NCBI GenBank assembly: GCA_904063045.1
Contig: CAJFCJ010000002.1
Coordinates: forward strand, 434,001 to 498,000
Length of the DNA: 64,000 nucleotides
Direction: 5' to 3'
Origin: Dimorphilus gyrociliatus
Lineage: Eukaryota > Annelida > Polychaeta > Dinophilidae
Shown piece after piece: positions 1 through 13,800 of this stretch. The notes beneath the pieces were generated by a model. It ran no database searches. It was not told the DNA's origin and worked only from the letters and a program-made list of their open reading frames with translations. Positions within the stretch are counted from its first letter, which is position 1, and each line of letters begins with the position of its first letter. A program made the translations under genes and the position numbers.

Positions 1-3000
1 CATATCGTTACTTGATTCTTACATAAAGAATATGTGGATATTGTGTACACATGTTCAATCTTATCAATTCCATCAATAAGCAAACAGGGTCTTATCTTTA
101 AACATGCTTAGACAATGGAAAGAAGATACACAAAAGACCTGTTTGCACTATGTCGTAAAATGTTTACGACCTATATAGATGCGCGTGTTGGTGTTTGTTT
201 ATACAACAAATTAACGTGGGTTGCTACGGGTTACCTTTGTACTAGGTGTATCATATATACATCTCCTATGAAGTGCTGAAGTGCATGTCGTATATAAATC
301 TCTCTGATATCAACCACTTTGAAATAGAATAATTAATTTACATTCACAACACTTAACAAAGGAAACACTCTTTTCTTTTCAGCATCAGCCTTGCGATTCA
401 TTTCCTTGCGCGCATATAAATAGGTTATTGGTCCATTAGATCTTTGGTTGGTATCTTTCGCCAATGGCGATATCAAGCAGAACACAACAAAATTGACTGC
501 CACCTTCTCTTGGCTTTTAACGCTTATCTTTTATCTGTCCAAGCTGTCATATTATTAATCATTCCTAGTTTTCTTTATCCTCCAGTTGTTAGAATTATAT
601 AGTAAATAACAATAAATAAGTTGTAGAGATAAGCCTCATAAAAACCAATTAAACATAGGTCAAACACCTATGGAAACTGTTTACTGAAGGATTAGGGTAG
701 ATAAGGGGGCTATTGAGGATTTTGCAAGAGTTCTTTATGAATCGAGTATTAAGAACCGAGCTATTATTGGACAATTGGGGTGAAAATTCGGACGGTTGCA
801 CAGGATTTAGCAATACGTTGTCGTAATACCTATATAAAAGACGAATATACGAGTATGGCCCAAAAAATAAAACGTTAAATCCGGTCAATAACAAAAGTAT
901 ATAACGTCGTAATAAAACACAAAAGCACTTAAACGTTGACATCTAAAGTAATTATTTACTTTTCAAGCCAATGACTAACATAATATCGCATTACTGAGTA
1001 AAAGTTTTGCCATCATTGGGCCATTGTTTACTCGTTGACATTCAACCATCAACTCGGAATAATGATTTCGTTTCGCTTAGATTTGCACAAGGAGGTTATT
1101 GTATTGATGGAATGTTTAAAGTCTCATAATTATATTCTCTATGTGTTTTATAGTCTATTGAAGATGTACATCTCATGCATGCATGCATGCATGCATACAC
1201 ACCTATAGGGCATGGTGTCTAACCGCAAGCCATATATTTTCGACACACATAATAATTAGGTGTCAAAGTACTGTCCGTTGAAAACCAGAGATGAGATTTA
1301 TGGGACTAATGTGCAATAAAAAACCACCAATTATTCTGTGCCTTATGATATACTGAATCAAACTGGCAATGCAATTAATAATCAAAGAATCAGCCTCAAG
1401 CCGACTGCTCTCATCAAAGAATACATTGAAGGTCGAAGTAAAAATAAACAATTCTAGCGCCAAAATCAAGATTCAACACGCCACACGCTATCTTTGTTTC
1501 CCGCGCGCGCGAATATGCGCCTTCGCCTAAAATGACCAAAAAGTAATTCTACATCATAATAAGCTATTAAAAAATATTTAACAAATTGTCAACATATTTA
1601 AGAAATCCCCACTGCCCTCCCATCAATTCGCTTGTCTACACCTACCAATCATCCCGCATCTCCGCACGCGCTAAGAGTTAGTCTGCAGTGTAAATACATA
1701 TGCGTGATGGAATTTTTTAAGAACACGCAGAGGTTTCCTCGGAGGGGATTTGTTCGAGATAAACGGAGTGTAGGGTCGTAAATGATATAGGCCCCAAATT
1801 TTACAACTGACATCTAATTTGAAGACTTTCAATTTGCGAGCTACTAAAAAAAATTTATCCACGCCTGGCTCCTAAAATGCAACGAACGAATCCTAATAAA
1901 AGTGTCAGTTATCCTGAAGTTATAGTAGCTTTTAACAAGTTGACAATAAATGAATTTTATACAATTGAATATTAACGAGCGTTTCCATTTAGAAACAGTA
2001 TAATTAAAAGGAGGGTATTAAAGGTAATAAGGCACAAAAAAGTCCTACTGATGTGATAGGTTGTCAGGATAATAAGAATCAAAGTACATTGGAACTCACT
2101 TGGCTCAATTGGCAAGAGCTCAAAGTAAAGAATTGTTTGCTTGTCTCTGGTAAATGTAAAAACTTTAAAGTAGCCAGGTTAAAAGGTCAAAGTCGACAAA
2201 GGGGTTCTAAAATCAAAGAGGGAGCCGGTCGGAGCTCGCGACCGAATCGTATCAATTAATTCAACCGCGCCATTGACCACAAATACACATGTATATGGGG
2301 GTGACTACTGAAGCAATTAACCGAGAATTCTTTTTCAAGTTTGAGCGGTCAGAGGTTAATCCGGTGAGACTAAATATGCATTAAGGTAATTGAGTATTTG
2401 TATAATCGTCACGTATAAACGCGTTCAAAAAGGGTGTGCTGATCAAATGTACCGCAGCCCCCCTGGATTGTTGTATAATTCTTGGTAAACCATTCAACAT
2501 TCTATATATTTAACAATTAGAATGTTATAAGTAGTCCAATGCATGGAAATGAAAATAAATAGATAGGCGTGTGTAAAAACAGCAATATAAATTAATTAAG
2601 GCAATAAGATGTCCATCCTTTAAATATTTTTACAGCTGCGCATTTAGTCGGATTGTTGTTTGTAAAGAAAACATACACGTCACGCACATCAAAAGATATT
2701 GTTACTTTGATAAATACTTTGGTATACTATAAAGCGTGTAGAAAAATGATAGGAATATTTATCTTGATAGGTACGATGAAATGTCAGTCTCGAAAGTCGC
2801 GCTCGATGCGTAAAATCACTTGTTAATAATAAAAAAAACCTATAAGTTTTAAGTCGTCTTAGTAAACATCTTTGTGGGGGATTAAGAAATCGTTTTAACA
2901 AAGAATGTTTAATGCCTTCTACTCAGTTTGTTGCACAACACGTCATTTGAGGCTTGTTGCTTTAGCGATTTAGTGGCGTACTTTGTAAACAAATGAACGC

Positions 3001-3024
3001 CAACCGATTGCGTAATTTATTTAC
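1..3024. other. Non-coding stretch left of the INK4-like exon
   Basis: I find no convincing coding exon here. It should contain the start of the intron that follows the INK4-like exon 1 (donor at 3024-3023, minus strand). I searched the minus strand by eye for a continuing ankyrin exon and saw none, so that exon probably lies outside the window. A short (GCAT)n run lies at 1174-1198 and a GC-rich patch with GCGCGCGCG at about 1501-1530. Open frames at 649-942, 1263-1469, 1671-1862, 2053-2259 and 2689-2901 have no domain signature and look like chance. Confidence 0.6.
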
Positions 3025-3522
3025 CTGCAAGGGTGCCCTTCCAAAGCTGTTTGGGGTGTTCACGTTTCGTCCTTCTTTAATTAACTTAATCACGGTTTCC
3101 AAGTCTCCACAAGCTGCTGCCCAAGAAAGTTCATCAGATGGAAGTTCCGGAGTACCACAGACAGGAGACACATGTTCCAGCCAAGCTCTTTTTTGTGAAA
3201 TAGGTCTGCCACTTGGAGTAGAATTGTGATGAGATATTGGACTTGAACTAGATCGACCTTCCACTGGTGTATAACGCAATTCCCGTCGAGCATGTGCTTG
3301 GCGAAGTTTTGAGGGAGAAAAGCACAACCGTTCATTAGAAACTGGTCTAAAAACAGTATCACTCAACACGGGTACTTCGGCACCTTCGGCAACACGAATT
3401 GGTACATGCTTGACACCCATTTCGGAAGACTGGAGAGGACAGAGAGGAGTAGCTTCGGGAATGCGACGTTGGACCGGATGGAAGGCACCTTCTCTAGGTA
3501 TTCTGAAAGACCGACTAGACAT
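3025..3522 (-). CDS. INK4/CDKN2-like ankyrin protein, exon 1 (partial gene)
   Basis: Exon of 166 codons starting with ATG at 3522 and ending at a GTAAAT donor (3024-3019). The last 36 residues match the first ankyrin repeat of INK4 CDK inhibitors: a WAAACGDLETV helix, then NVNTPNSFGRAPLQ, close to the NAPNSYGRRPIQ stretch of human p16. The exon stops exactly after that Gln in phase 0, which is also where human CDKN2A exon 1 stops (codon 50). INK4 proteins bind CDK4/6 and block the G1/S transition. Unusual is a front extension of about 130 residues rich in Ser/Thr-Pro pairs (FSP, YTP, SSP, STP, VSP, GTP); usual INK4 proteins start about 10 residues before the repeat. The remaining ankyrin exons are not in the window, so a different ankyrin protein cannot be fully excluded. 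It is head-to-head with FAF1. Confidence 0.75.
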
Positions 3523-3588
3523 CTTTCACTGTGGCATAACTTTATTGCACGGCGTCCTGGCTTGGAATGATGAGATCGGCCGCATCAG

Positions 3589-3597
3589 TTTCGCGCC
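3589..3597. promoter_or_regulatory. E2F-like site upstream of the INK4-like gene
   Basis: TTTCGCGCC matches the E2F consensus (TTTSSCGC). It lies 67 bases upstream of the INK4-like ATG and about 380 bases upstream of the FAF1 ATG, in the 454-base divergent spacer. INK4c/d genes of mammals are E2F targets, so a site here fits the cell-cycle call. A nine-base motif can occur by chance. Confidence 0.45.
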
Positions 3598-3976
3598 TTT
3601 GCCTGCTGCGACACGTAGCGTTCGATACTGTTCTGTTTACGCGCGGTTGTTAAGGGAGTTAAAACGTCTTAATTTCCTATCAATTACCGTTAAATTATTT
3701 TTAAAATATACTCACGGGGCCTTAACAATTTCCTTCTTACTTAACTTTTGATAACTAGTATCCCAAATGAGCCCTTCTTTTCAACTTGGAAGCGCGAAGG
3801 TGTTCTATTTTTAGAAGGTGATTTCCATTATAGTAATTTTTATTTTATTATTTTAAAATATCAATTTATACTGTTTAAAATATATTATTTTGAAAATTTT
3901 ATGTTGTTTTAAAAATATCATACGAAAATACACGCGAAGAGGAAATAGATGTCGCTAGTAGGGTATTCGTGAAAGA

Positions 3977-6900
3977 ATGGACAATAAAAAAGATGAAATT
4001 CTGACCCATTTTCAGGTATTATTCGCTTTCAAATCACAAAAAATTTCCTACCAAAAGATATATCAATCAAAATAATAATAGTTCGCAATATTTCATGAAA
4101 TAACATGTCTAGAAACACCTTTACCAATGTATATTTTGTTATTGATAAAAATCTTTCGACAGCAAATTATAAACAGTGATGATACTTCTTATTGTCTTGG
4201 ACTTTTGAATCAGCATGATTGGGATATATCGGTACTAAATTTTATTATGATTCATACATATTATTAATAATTTCCTGTGAAACAGTCGGCTGTACAGACA
4301 GCCATAGCTAGTCAAGAATTTGGAGTGGATGACTCTCCAATTGAAACTCAACCGAACCCATCATCAAGAAATCGTAGTTCGAATGTTCATGTATTCAGAG
4401 AACCATCAACATCAAGCCTCCATTTCTCTGGAAGCTCTGTTTCTGATAACAAAGCTCGAGCTTCGCCAAAAAAATGGCCTGCTTCAGGATCAAAAGAACA
4501 CGATAGATTACTTAAGATTGATATTGATTACAGAGGCAAAATGCTGAATTTTAATGTGGAAGATTCAAAGACAATTGGTTAGTTTTATATCGTTTGGTTC
4601 TTAAAAATAGTCTTGAAAAGTTATTTTTTTAAAGGAAAGTTGAAAGAATTGATTTCTCAGAAATTAAACATCCCAAAGTGCAAATTGGTCCTAAAAAATT
4701 GGCCTAAACAACTAGATAGAATAAGAGATGAGGTAAGAAAAGAAATAGTTGATTTGCAAGACTTTTCATTTTGTGAAAACATTTTTCTTTACAGGCTACA
4801 TTTAAATCACTGCAGCTACCAGCCAGCATTAAATTGAATTTAACAACACCCGGAATATTCAATGATCCTCTTAATACACTCCAAAAGTATATTTTCACAA
4901 TGATATCTATATAAGCTTTTACAGTTTAAAACTACTTTATAGCTCAATGAGTGAAAACGAAACATTTAAAAGGCTTGAGTCGCATTTTGAATTGATTGTG
5001 AGGTGTCAAAACAAAGTTCACACTCTGAAATTTCCTGGTTCGAAAACCGTCCACGATGTTTGCATTAAATAATAAGTTTCGTGTTTTATTTTTCTAAACA
5101 CACTATTAACACAGATAAAGCTAAGTTTATACCATGTAACAAACATACCAGTGCGATATCAAAGATGGGAGGGTTGGCCTGCAGATGTAACTGACTCAGT
5201 AAGAATAGTCTGTTATTACAGGATATTTCAAAACATATTTACTGATCAAAAATAGATTACGTTAGCTGGATCATCAATACAGCTACCAAGTCATAATCTC
5301 ATTTTATCGAGCAGTCGTCCACCTGGGTCCTATGCAACAAACTCTACCATTGCTGTAAGAAATCTATTAACTTTTTAATTACTTGTCCTTATTTAGCTAT
5401 TCATTTAGAGCAAATCAAGGAATGTGGTAGAACTGAACAGTAGCGATGAGGTATGCTCTTAAGTGGGATTTTTAATGCATATTTATTTATATAGGTCCCT
5501 GTCCTTATTTTTTAACATAATCCCTAATTAGCAATATATGCTGAACAATATCTAATGGTGATGTTTAATAGGAACCTATGGACGAAGATGACGACGTAGC
5601 GGAAATCTACGACGCAAATGATGATTTGGAGTTTGATGAAACTCCTGCTTCAGGAAGAGCTTTCGGTGCATTACGTAGGTTGACACTTTTTTTAATAGGA
5701 AATGACATTATTTTCCTACTTTTGACATTTAAGTGCCCGCTGTTGCTACTGATCCTGTAGCAGCTACCGAACAATTTGCACAAGAGTTCAGAAATCGATT
5801 TGGTAGTGATGGACCATTGTTTTATAATGGATCCTTGGGCGATGCTTTGAAGGAGGCTTTACTTTGCCGTGCCAGAGATGTAAGAATATATGTTTTATGT
5901 TTTTTTTTCTAATTTTTACATATTTTATCACATTCAGAGAAAGTTGCTAGCAGTTTATTTACATCATGAAAAGTCAATATCTGTAAATGTATTTTGCTCC
6001 GAAATATTATGCTCATCTGCAGTTGTGCCAACATTAAGCAGTTCTTTCGTTACTTGGGGATGGGATTGTACAATTGAAGCAAATAAGAATAAATTCATTC
6101 AGGATGCTTCTCAATTATTTGGAAGCATAGCAGCTAACAAGTTGAAAGACTTTACACCTGATCAATATCCACTATTAGTAATAATTTCCCGTCAAAGATC
6201 AACTAACGATGTTGTTTACATCATCAATGGTAGAATTATAATTTCTTTAAAGAATTGTTTTGACATTTAATAAATATCTAGGTTCATCGATCTTAGATGA
6301 AGTCATTAGTAAATTGCTGGGTGCTCAGGAACTATTTAGACAGACACAAGAGGAAGATATAAGAGAAGAGGACCAAAGAATGGCCCGTGTTTCAATGTTG
6401 GATCAGCAAAACCAGGCTTACGAAGCATCACTTCGAGCTGATCAAGCAAAGGTAAATTAAAACACTTCAAACAATTCTTTTCAGATCTTTGATATTACAG
6501 GCAGAACAAAAGCGAAAAGAAAAAGAGGAGAATGAGCGCAGAGAAGAAGAAGAAAGTAGAAAGCAAAAGGAGTTGGAAAGGCGTTTGAAGGAAGAGAAAC
6601 TGAAGAGAGAGGTAATTTAAACTAGCTATACCGACAGTTTATAAAATAGATATATTCAAATTTTTTAATTTTTTTATTAGAAAATACGACAAAATGTCGC
6701 TGAACAGCTGCCTGCTGAACCAGATGAACATTGTAAGCAGGAACTGTCGAGAATTCGTATTAGAGCTCCAGATAATAAGATACTTAATCGTCGGTTCTTA
6801 GCGTCAAATCCTCTGCAGGTATGTTGTAATTACTTGATGAAATTTCATATAACCTTTTCACTTTTTAGATTCTATTTAATTATCTGACATCAGAGGGTTT

Positions 6901-7093
6901 CCATGTTGCTGACTTTAAAGTATTAACTACGTTTCCAAGGCGAGATGTATGTCTTATTTACTTATAGGAAACTGTATATAATTAACCTATTTTTTAATTA
7001 AAGCTCAAGATAGAAGACCCTACGAAAAGTTTGAAAGATTTAAAACTATGTCCGCAAGAAACCCTCATATTAGAGGCGAAAAGTGACTTTTGA
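3977..7093 (+). CDS. FAF1: FAS-associated factor 1 (UBA-UBL-UAS-UBX protein), complete, 17 exons
   Basis: FAF1 is an adaptor of the p97/VCP ATPase in ubiquitin-dependent protein turnover. Exons by GT-AG sites: 3977-4015, 4163-4231, 4286-4577, 4635-4732, 4795-4886, 4943-5057, 5115-5198, 5256-5354, 5409-5450, 5572-5674, 5734-5879, 5938-6229, 6282-6451, 6501-6611, 6681-6818, 6869-6946, 7004-7093. All phases agree and give 685 residues (human FAF1 650). Order: N-terminal UBA helix bundle (exons 1-3), two ubiquitin-like regions including IPVRYQRWEGWP, an acidic linker (DEDDDVAEIYDANDD), the UAS domain starting at RKLLAVYLHHEKSISVNVFC, a charged coiled coil rich in E/K/R, and a C-terminal UBX domain with RRFLASNPLQ and the FPRRD loop and PQETLILEAK end. 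The start ATG is fixed by the match of MDNKKDEILTHFQ with the family start. The first exon is only 39 bases. Confidence 0.95.
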
Positions 7094-7875
7094 GAACTTC
7101 TGCTCGTTTGTTATAACTAGGGTTGTCCTTCAAACAAATGCCAGTTTGCTTCATACGTTAAAAAATACTGTTGTGAAAAAAAAATATTGCATTTCTAAGA
7201 ATAAGTTTATTTTTTACATGCATACCTTGTAAGTCGTAATCCATTGCTCCTTCTGCTTCTTTGCAGTGTCCATAAACCTATAAATCATCTAAATTAGTTT
7301 CGATAAAAATAAAAAAAGACGCATTAAAACACAATCATTTTACATATGCTGAAACAAAGGGCCATTAACTTACTACATGATTGTGTAAACACATTCCTAA
7401 AACACTACACCTCTGTTTACCTTGATCAACTTGTCCTGTCTCTCTCAGTATCCATAATACACATTCTTTGCTGTCTAATCTGTGCTCAACCTCTCAGATA
7501 TGCCACCATCTAGCTTGAACAATCTATTTTTGCTGGCTCTACTCCTCTGTTCAGTCTTAATGAAAGGGTTAATAACAAGAACGAAACTCTTTCTTTTTTG
7601 GGTAATCATTTGCTTTTTAATTCAAAAAAATGCAATAAAAATTTTCAATGAAACAAAACTAAAACATAGAAGGCTATTTGACAGCTATGCTATAAGAAAC
7701 ATGCACTAAACTTTATAACTTAACATTAATTAAAAAGAATCTCATCTGATCATTGTTTTTATACCATTAATATAAATATAAAATATATGTAGCTGTAAAT
7801 AAATATATACAGATATAAATTTATATATATACATATGTATATATATATGTATATATACGTATGTATATATATGTA

Positions 7876-7908
<33 letters not shown>

Positions 7909-8017
7909 GTTCGCTTCTGTATTGAACACAACATAGAAATATCGCACACTGTAAGTTATTTTAAGTCAATAACTCGCGAATCAAAAACTAAAAAAAACAT
8001 ACCAAATAAATGTCCAT
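7094..8017. repeat. Convergent 3' spacer with TA microsatellite
   Basis: Spacer between the 3' ends of FAF1 (plus) and hnRNP A/B (minus). A TA/TG-rich low-complexity run occupies about 7821-7907. AATAAA at about 7304 could serve FAF1. Open frames here (7482-7709, 7759-7947) follow the low-complexity sequence or have no domain and are not called as genes. Confidence 0.7.
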
Positions 8018-9265
<1,248 letters not shown>

Positions 9266-9466
9266 GATTTGCAAACAAACGGAAATGACCGGTTCCGGTT
9301 CTACAAGCGCATTTTCGTACAAAATATGTTTTTTCTACAGAAAACTATCTTTGTATTTACAGAATTTTTCCTAAATTTACATGAATATTTATTATATTAA
9401 TTACGAAAAAAATTGTATTTCCGGAAGAGCTGAATGGTCAAGGGAGTTACCAATTAAGTTATAAAA
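9266..9466. promoter_or_regulatory. Divergent promoter of hnRNP A/B and Rab8
   Basis: Only 201 bases separate the two start codons. The spacer contains ETS-type cores: CCGGTTCCGG at about 9289-9298 and TTCCGGAAGAGC at about 9419-9430. CCGGAAG sites are typical of bidirectional housekeeping promoters in animals. A short open frame across the spacer (9197-9400) is not considered coding. Confidence 0.6.
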
Positions 9467-10357
9467 ATGTCTAGAAGCTACGACTATTTGTTTAAATTAT
9501 TATTGATAGGAGACTCCGGAGTTGGGAAGACATGTGTCCTTTTCAGATTTTCAGAAGACGCCTTCAATGCGACATTTATCTCAACTATAGGTAAACTTTT
9601 CATAATGTGTTATGAATCATTCCCTTTTTCTTCAACGTTGCTTGTTTTCTCTTAGGAATCGATTTTAAGATACGAACAATCGAAATTGATGCTAAAAAAA
9701 TTAAATTGCAAATATGGTATGTATCATGGATTCGAATTGATTTTTTCTTTCTTTGCACTTGACTGACTAAATATAGACCTTTTGTACTTAAGAATATACA
9801 CTTGTTTGAAATTTAGGGATACTGCTGGCCAAGAAAGATTTAGGACTATTACAACCGCTTACTACAGAGGAGCAATGGTTGGATTTGTCTGAGTACTTTT
9901 ATATTTAATCAACATTACTGACACTATTTTCATAGGGAATCATGTTGGTTTACGACATCACAAATGAAAGATCGTTTCAAAATATAAACAACTGGATAAA
10001 AAATATTGCCGAACATGCATCGGCTGATGTAGAAAAGATGATTCTTGGCAATAAATGCGATATGGAAGATAAACGAAAGGTTTCAAAGGAACGCGGTGAG
10101 AATTTGGCCGTTGAAAATGGAATAAAATTTATGGAAACATCGGCTAAACAAAGCCATAATGTAGAAGAAGCTTTTTTCACGTTAGCAAGAGATATAAAGG
10201 CAAAAATGGATAAAAAATTAGTACGTTTAAATCACTTAAATTCTAATGTCTTGCTGAAGAAATATTTTTCTAGCAACAAGAAAAGACTCCGGACGTTGTA
10301 CAACCAGGAAAAGATCACAAACATAAGAAGAGCAAGTGGTTTTGTAATATATTGTAA
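9467..10357 (+). CDS. Rab8: Rab8-type small GTPase, complete, 5 exons
   Basis: Exons 9467-9590, 9656-9716, 9817-9877, 9936-10220, 10274-10357; phases agree, 204 residues. All GTPase motifs are present: P-loop GDSGVGKT, switch I with [13 protein letters not shown], switch [15 protein letters not shown] guanine box, ETSAK. The stretch [16 protein letters not shown] and the end [16 protein letters not shown] identify the Rab8/Rab13 branch, with Rab8 the better match. The last exon gives a basic tail ending CNIL, a CAAX box; Rab8 is one of the few Rabs prenylated through CAAX rather than a double cysteine. Rab8 drives polarised vesicle transport to the plasma membrane and cilium. The open frame running on past the fourth exon donor is intron read-through and was not used. 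Confidence 0.95.
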
Positions 10358-10846
10358 CAGATTTAAAAAAAGGGCAATTAACTTTTATATTTAAATATTT
10401 ACAATGCCTCTAATGTACAAAATCTTGATTTCTTTCTCCGCTCGTGTCAGCACTCGGTATGCAATGGAATCTGACTTTTGTGGTTTTATTTTAACAAATT
10501 TCGGAACCGTTTTTTTATGCCATACTTTTGAGATTGTTCGCCTTAACAGCGGTTAGTCATATTTTCTCGTAAAATGTTGAAACTTATATTATGTACTGTA
10601 AGCTTTCCAAGCATTGAATAGCAAAACCGCTTATTAGCCTGATCTGTATTGCTTTAAAGATATCAATAGCGTTCTCTATTTGTAACAAAAAAGATAAAAA
10701 GAGTTTCTTTATTTTGGAAGACCACAGAATACATATTTAGATATATATACCTATATATAACACATCGATATGTATATATATCTAATACATCATCAGTTTA
10801 TCTTAGTGCAGATATACCACAAATTTAAATAATTAAAATTTTATTT
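10358..10846. other. Convergent 3' spacer
   Basis: Spacer between the 3' ends of Rab8 and the cytokine receptor gene. It contains a TATATA-rich segment at about 10738-10790 and no coding signal that I can see. Confidence 0.7.
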
Positions 10847-13800
10847 TTAAGAAGGTGAATCAACATAGGTATGCGATGGTTCGGCTGTTAAATTGTTCGG
10901 AATATGAGAGTCTGCTGATTGTAATTCTAATAGCATCTCTCTTCCATTATCGTGGAAACTCACATTATAATTTTCCAAGCTATCCGTTTGATATATCTGA
11001 AAACCAAATTAATTAATGAACATTCAGCGAAATAAGATGATCTTACATTCGTCCCTTCAAAGCTATCGTCGACCGCTTCGTTAATGGGAGTACCCTGTCT
11101 ACCTCTTCTGCTAAAAATCTATATATGAAAGAAAACTGGTTGAGTTTTTTGTTTAGAAAAAATTTGTATCCCTAATAGTTATTATATATTCAAATTTCCT
11201 AGGTACATCAATTAATTATCCTTAACAGTCTTGTAAAAAAGAACATATTTGACAACCAACGTTCTCTTGCTAATTTTGCTTGACTGTCAACAACGATAAA
11301 AATGAATATTTGGCTTGACGAAATGAAATAATATAAGTGGAAATTTAATACATTGTCCCATTAATACTTAATAGCAAAATTTAAACTTGATTAGATAACC
11401 CTACAATTATCGTTATATTATTATCTTTCTGAATCCGATCATTTTAGAATCATACAATGTGCATGCCTCAGCCAAGTAATATCTCAAATATATTTTGTGT
11501 TCTAATAAGGCTCACCTGGTATATTCTAAAGGGCTTGCAGACCTTTCTATTCCTGATGACTAAATAGATTATTCTAAGAAATTGCTAGGTTTAGTAACTG
11601 AGTGATACTAATTAATCAATAAAACTTACAATAAACCTGCAACTCCAATCGTACCTCCAATGGTCTTATTGAGGAGGTCATTTGTTTGTTTCGGAACTGA
11701 AAAGATAGATAAACTTGTTTTATTGCTCTGAGATATTATAATTCGCTGCCAGAAAGAAACGAACCACTTATATAATATCCATTAATTGTTATTGCTTCAC
11801 TTTGTTCCGAACGGAATTCTTCTTCGTTCAGATATGTTACAGATTCTATTGCTAGATTCAAACTGACGTGTTTGCAATCTTCGGGTATAGCGATACTTGC
11901 CGACCTCTCTGGTACAGGTATGGTCTGATTTCCAGTCATTGTTCCATTCCATGTTAGTCGATATTCTAAAGGAGTAAATATTTCGTGTGATATTTTCAAT
12001 TGCTTATATTATTTCAAACCGCTGATGTTTCCATTTGGAGAGGTTGGCTCATCCCATGAAATCTCAACAAGATTACTTTTGTCTTTTGGCCAATGATACC
12101 TTATTTGTGACGCCATAAGCCGAGAAGCGGCTAAGTGTGTAGATATGATATATTAGATAATTCTAAATATAAGATAAAGCTAAAGGTACCTCTTGTCATG
12201 GTGACTACACTAATCTCTTCGGAATATTCAGATGGAAAAGGAGAACTATTTTCTGCTCTAATACGAAAAAAATATTTTGCGTTTCCTAGTAAATTTGTGA
12301 CAAGTACATCAGTTCGATTGTGATTAAATGTTTGAAGAGTGGCTTGCTCAAATTCTTTCTGCTTGAATTTGAGTATTATTAACACGTTTACATTTAAGAA
12401 GTATACTAACGAAAACGTAGACTGTATATTTCGTTATAATTCCGTTTGGCTGTGTTGGAGGCTTAAAACTAATTTGAACAGAATTTCCTGTAATCTGCCC
12501 TGCTCTTAGATCATACGGTGGAGTTTCAGGCTTTCCTTCTAGCGTTTGCTGCTCAAAAGTGTCAGAAATTTCACCCTCTCCTGCCTCAGATATAGCAGCA
12601 AGACGTATTTCATAAAGGCTGTATGGTTTCAAGTTGACAATACGATATCTGGGTTCAGTATTGTTTACAACTATTGTTTTGCCTGTAATTATCAATCAGA
12701 TTTTCAATGTAAAGCACTGACAGTTGAAAGTAGCTACCAACAAGGTTTAAGATTGTTATCCTGCAGACAATATTGTAATTTGTAGTTAGTTATTTTGGCT
12801 CTACGATATGAATGGCAAAAGCCATCGATCCATTCTACATGAAGAGCATTCGCTTCAGATGAAACTTGCTTTATAAAAACTTTGCTGGGTACTAAATATA
12901 TAATAATTAGTCTTGAACAAACATTAAAAGTACCTAAATGTCGAAATATCTTACTATAATGTCCATATAAGCATATCCAATCTGTCATTTGTGGTACATG
13001 TTTCCTTGTGAAACTCAGAGCAAGAAAATATTTTGTAGATACATCCGGCTTTTTCCATACATATTCAGTTAAAGAAGTGTTTACATTTTGGAAGAAAATA
13101 CCCGACTGAAAGGAATTGGAATATTATATTAAACTAATTAAATTCAGAGTAATAATACCCTGCATTCGGAAGAATTTGTGCAATAAACCAAACGAATATT
13201 TTCAATTTTCTCTATTGCTTCCCAACCTATTTTTATTTCCGTTTCTTCTAGATTTTCCTCACCCCAAACTTTAGGAGTCGATTGTATTAAAGAAGCTAAG
13301 GAGTGTAATTGTTAAAATCAATTTCAAATAAGCAAATTATAAATTTACGATTGTTTAAGCCAGGTAGAAGTCTGTGATGAATAGGAGAGGAGCCAAGTTT
13401 TGTGTGAGCACTTACTTGTATTTTAGTATCGGAGTCCATGTCCATTTCCCATCTTAAATTATTAAAAATTATGAAATTAACTTCTATATATTAGTAATTG
13501 ATTAAAAGAAAAACTAACTGGACATAATTTTTAAATCTTTCTGATGATGTTGACATAGCCAATCCGTTTTCAATATAGGTTACATTATAATGCAGAATAA
13601 TACCATTTCTGTCCCTTTTTGGTATATTTAGGAAAAAACGAATTCTTCTACAAGTCCTAGGCATGTTATCTCTGATGCATCTTTTATATAAAACACCAAC
13701 AATTTCTGGAGGGCTTTTTGGACCTGTGTTGAATATTGTATCTGATAAAGGTAACTAAAAGGAAATGTCCTTTTTTACTAGACTCTAGAGTTTTCACTCT

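Noticed and set aside
1174-1198. (GCAT)n run considered as a regulatory array
   Set aside because: Simple tandem repeat with no associated gene in the window.
2200-2300. Minus-strand frame tested as INK4 exon 2
   Set aside because: Sequence lacks the ankyrin helix-turn-helix pattern and no acceptor in phase 0 was found.
2993-3751. Plus-strand frames across the INK4-like exon
   Set aside because: Antisense shadows of the minus-strand exon; no domain signature and no matching splice structure.
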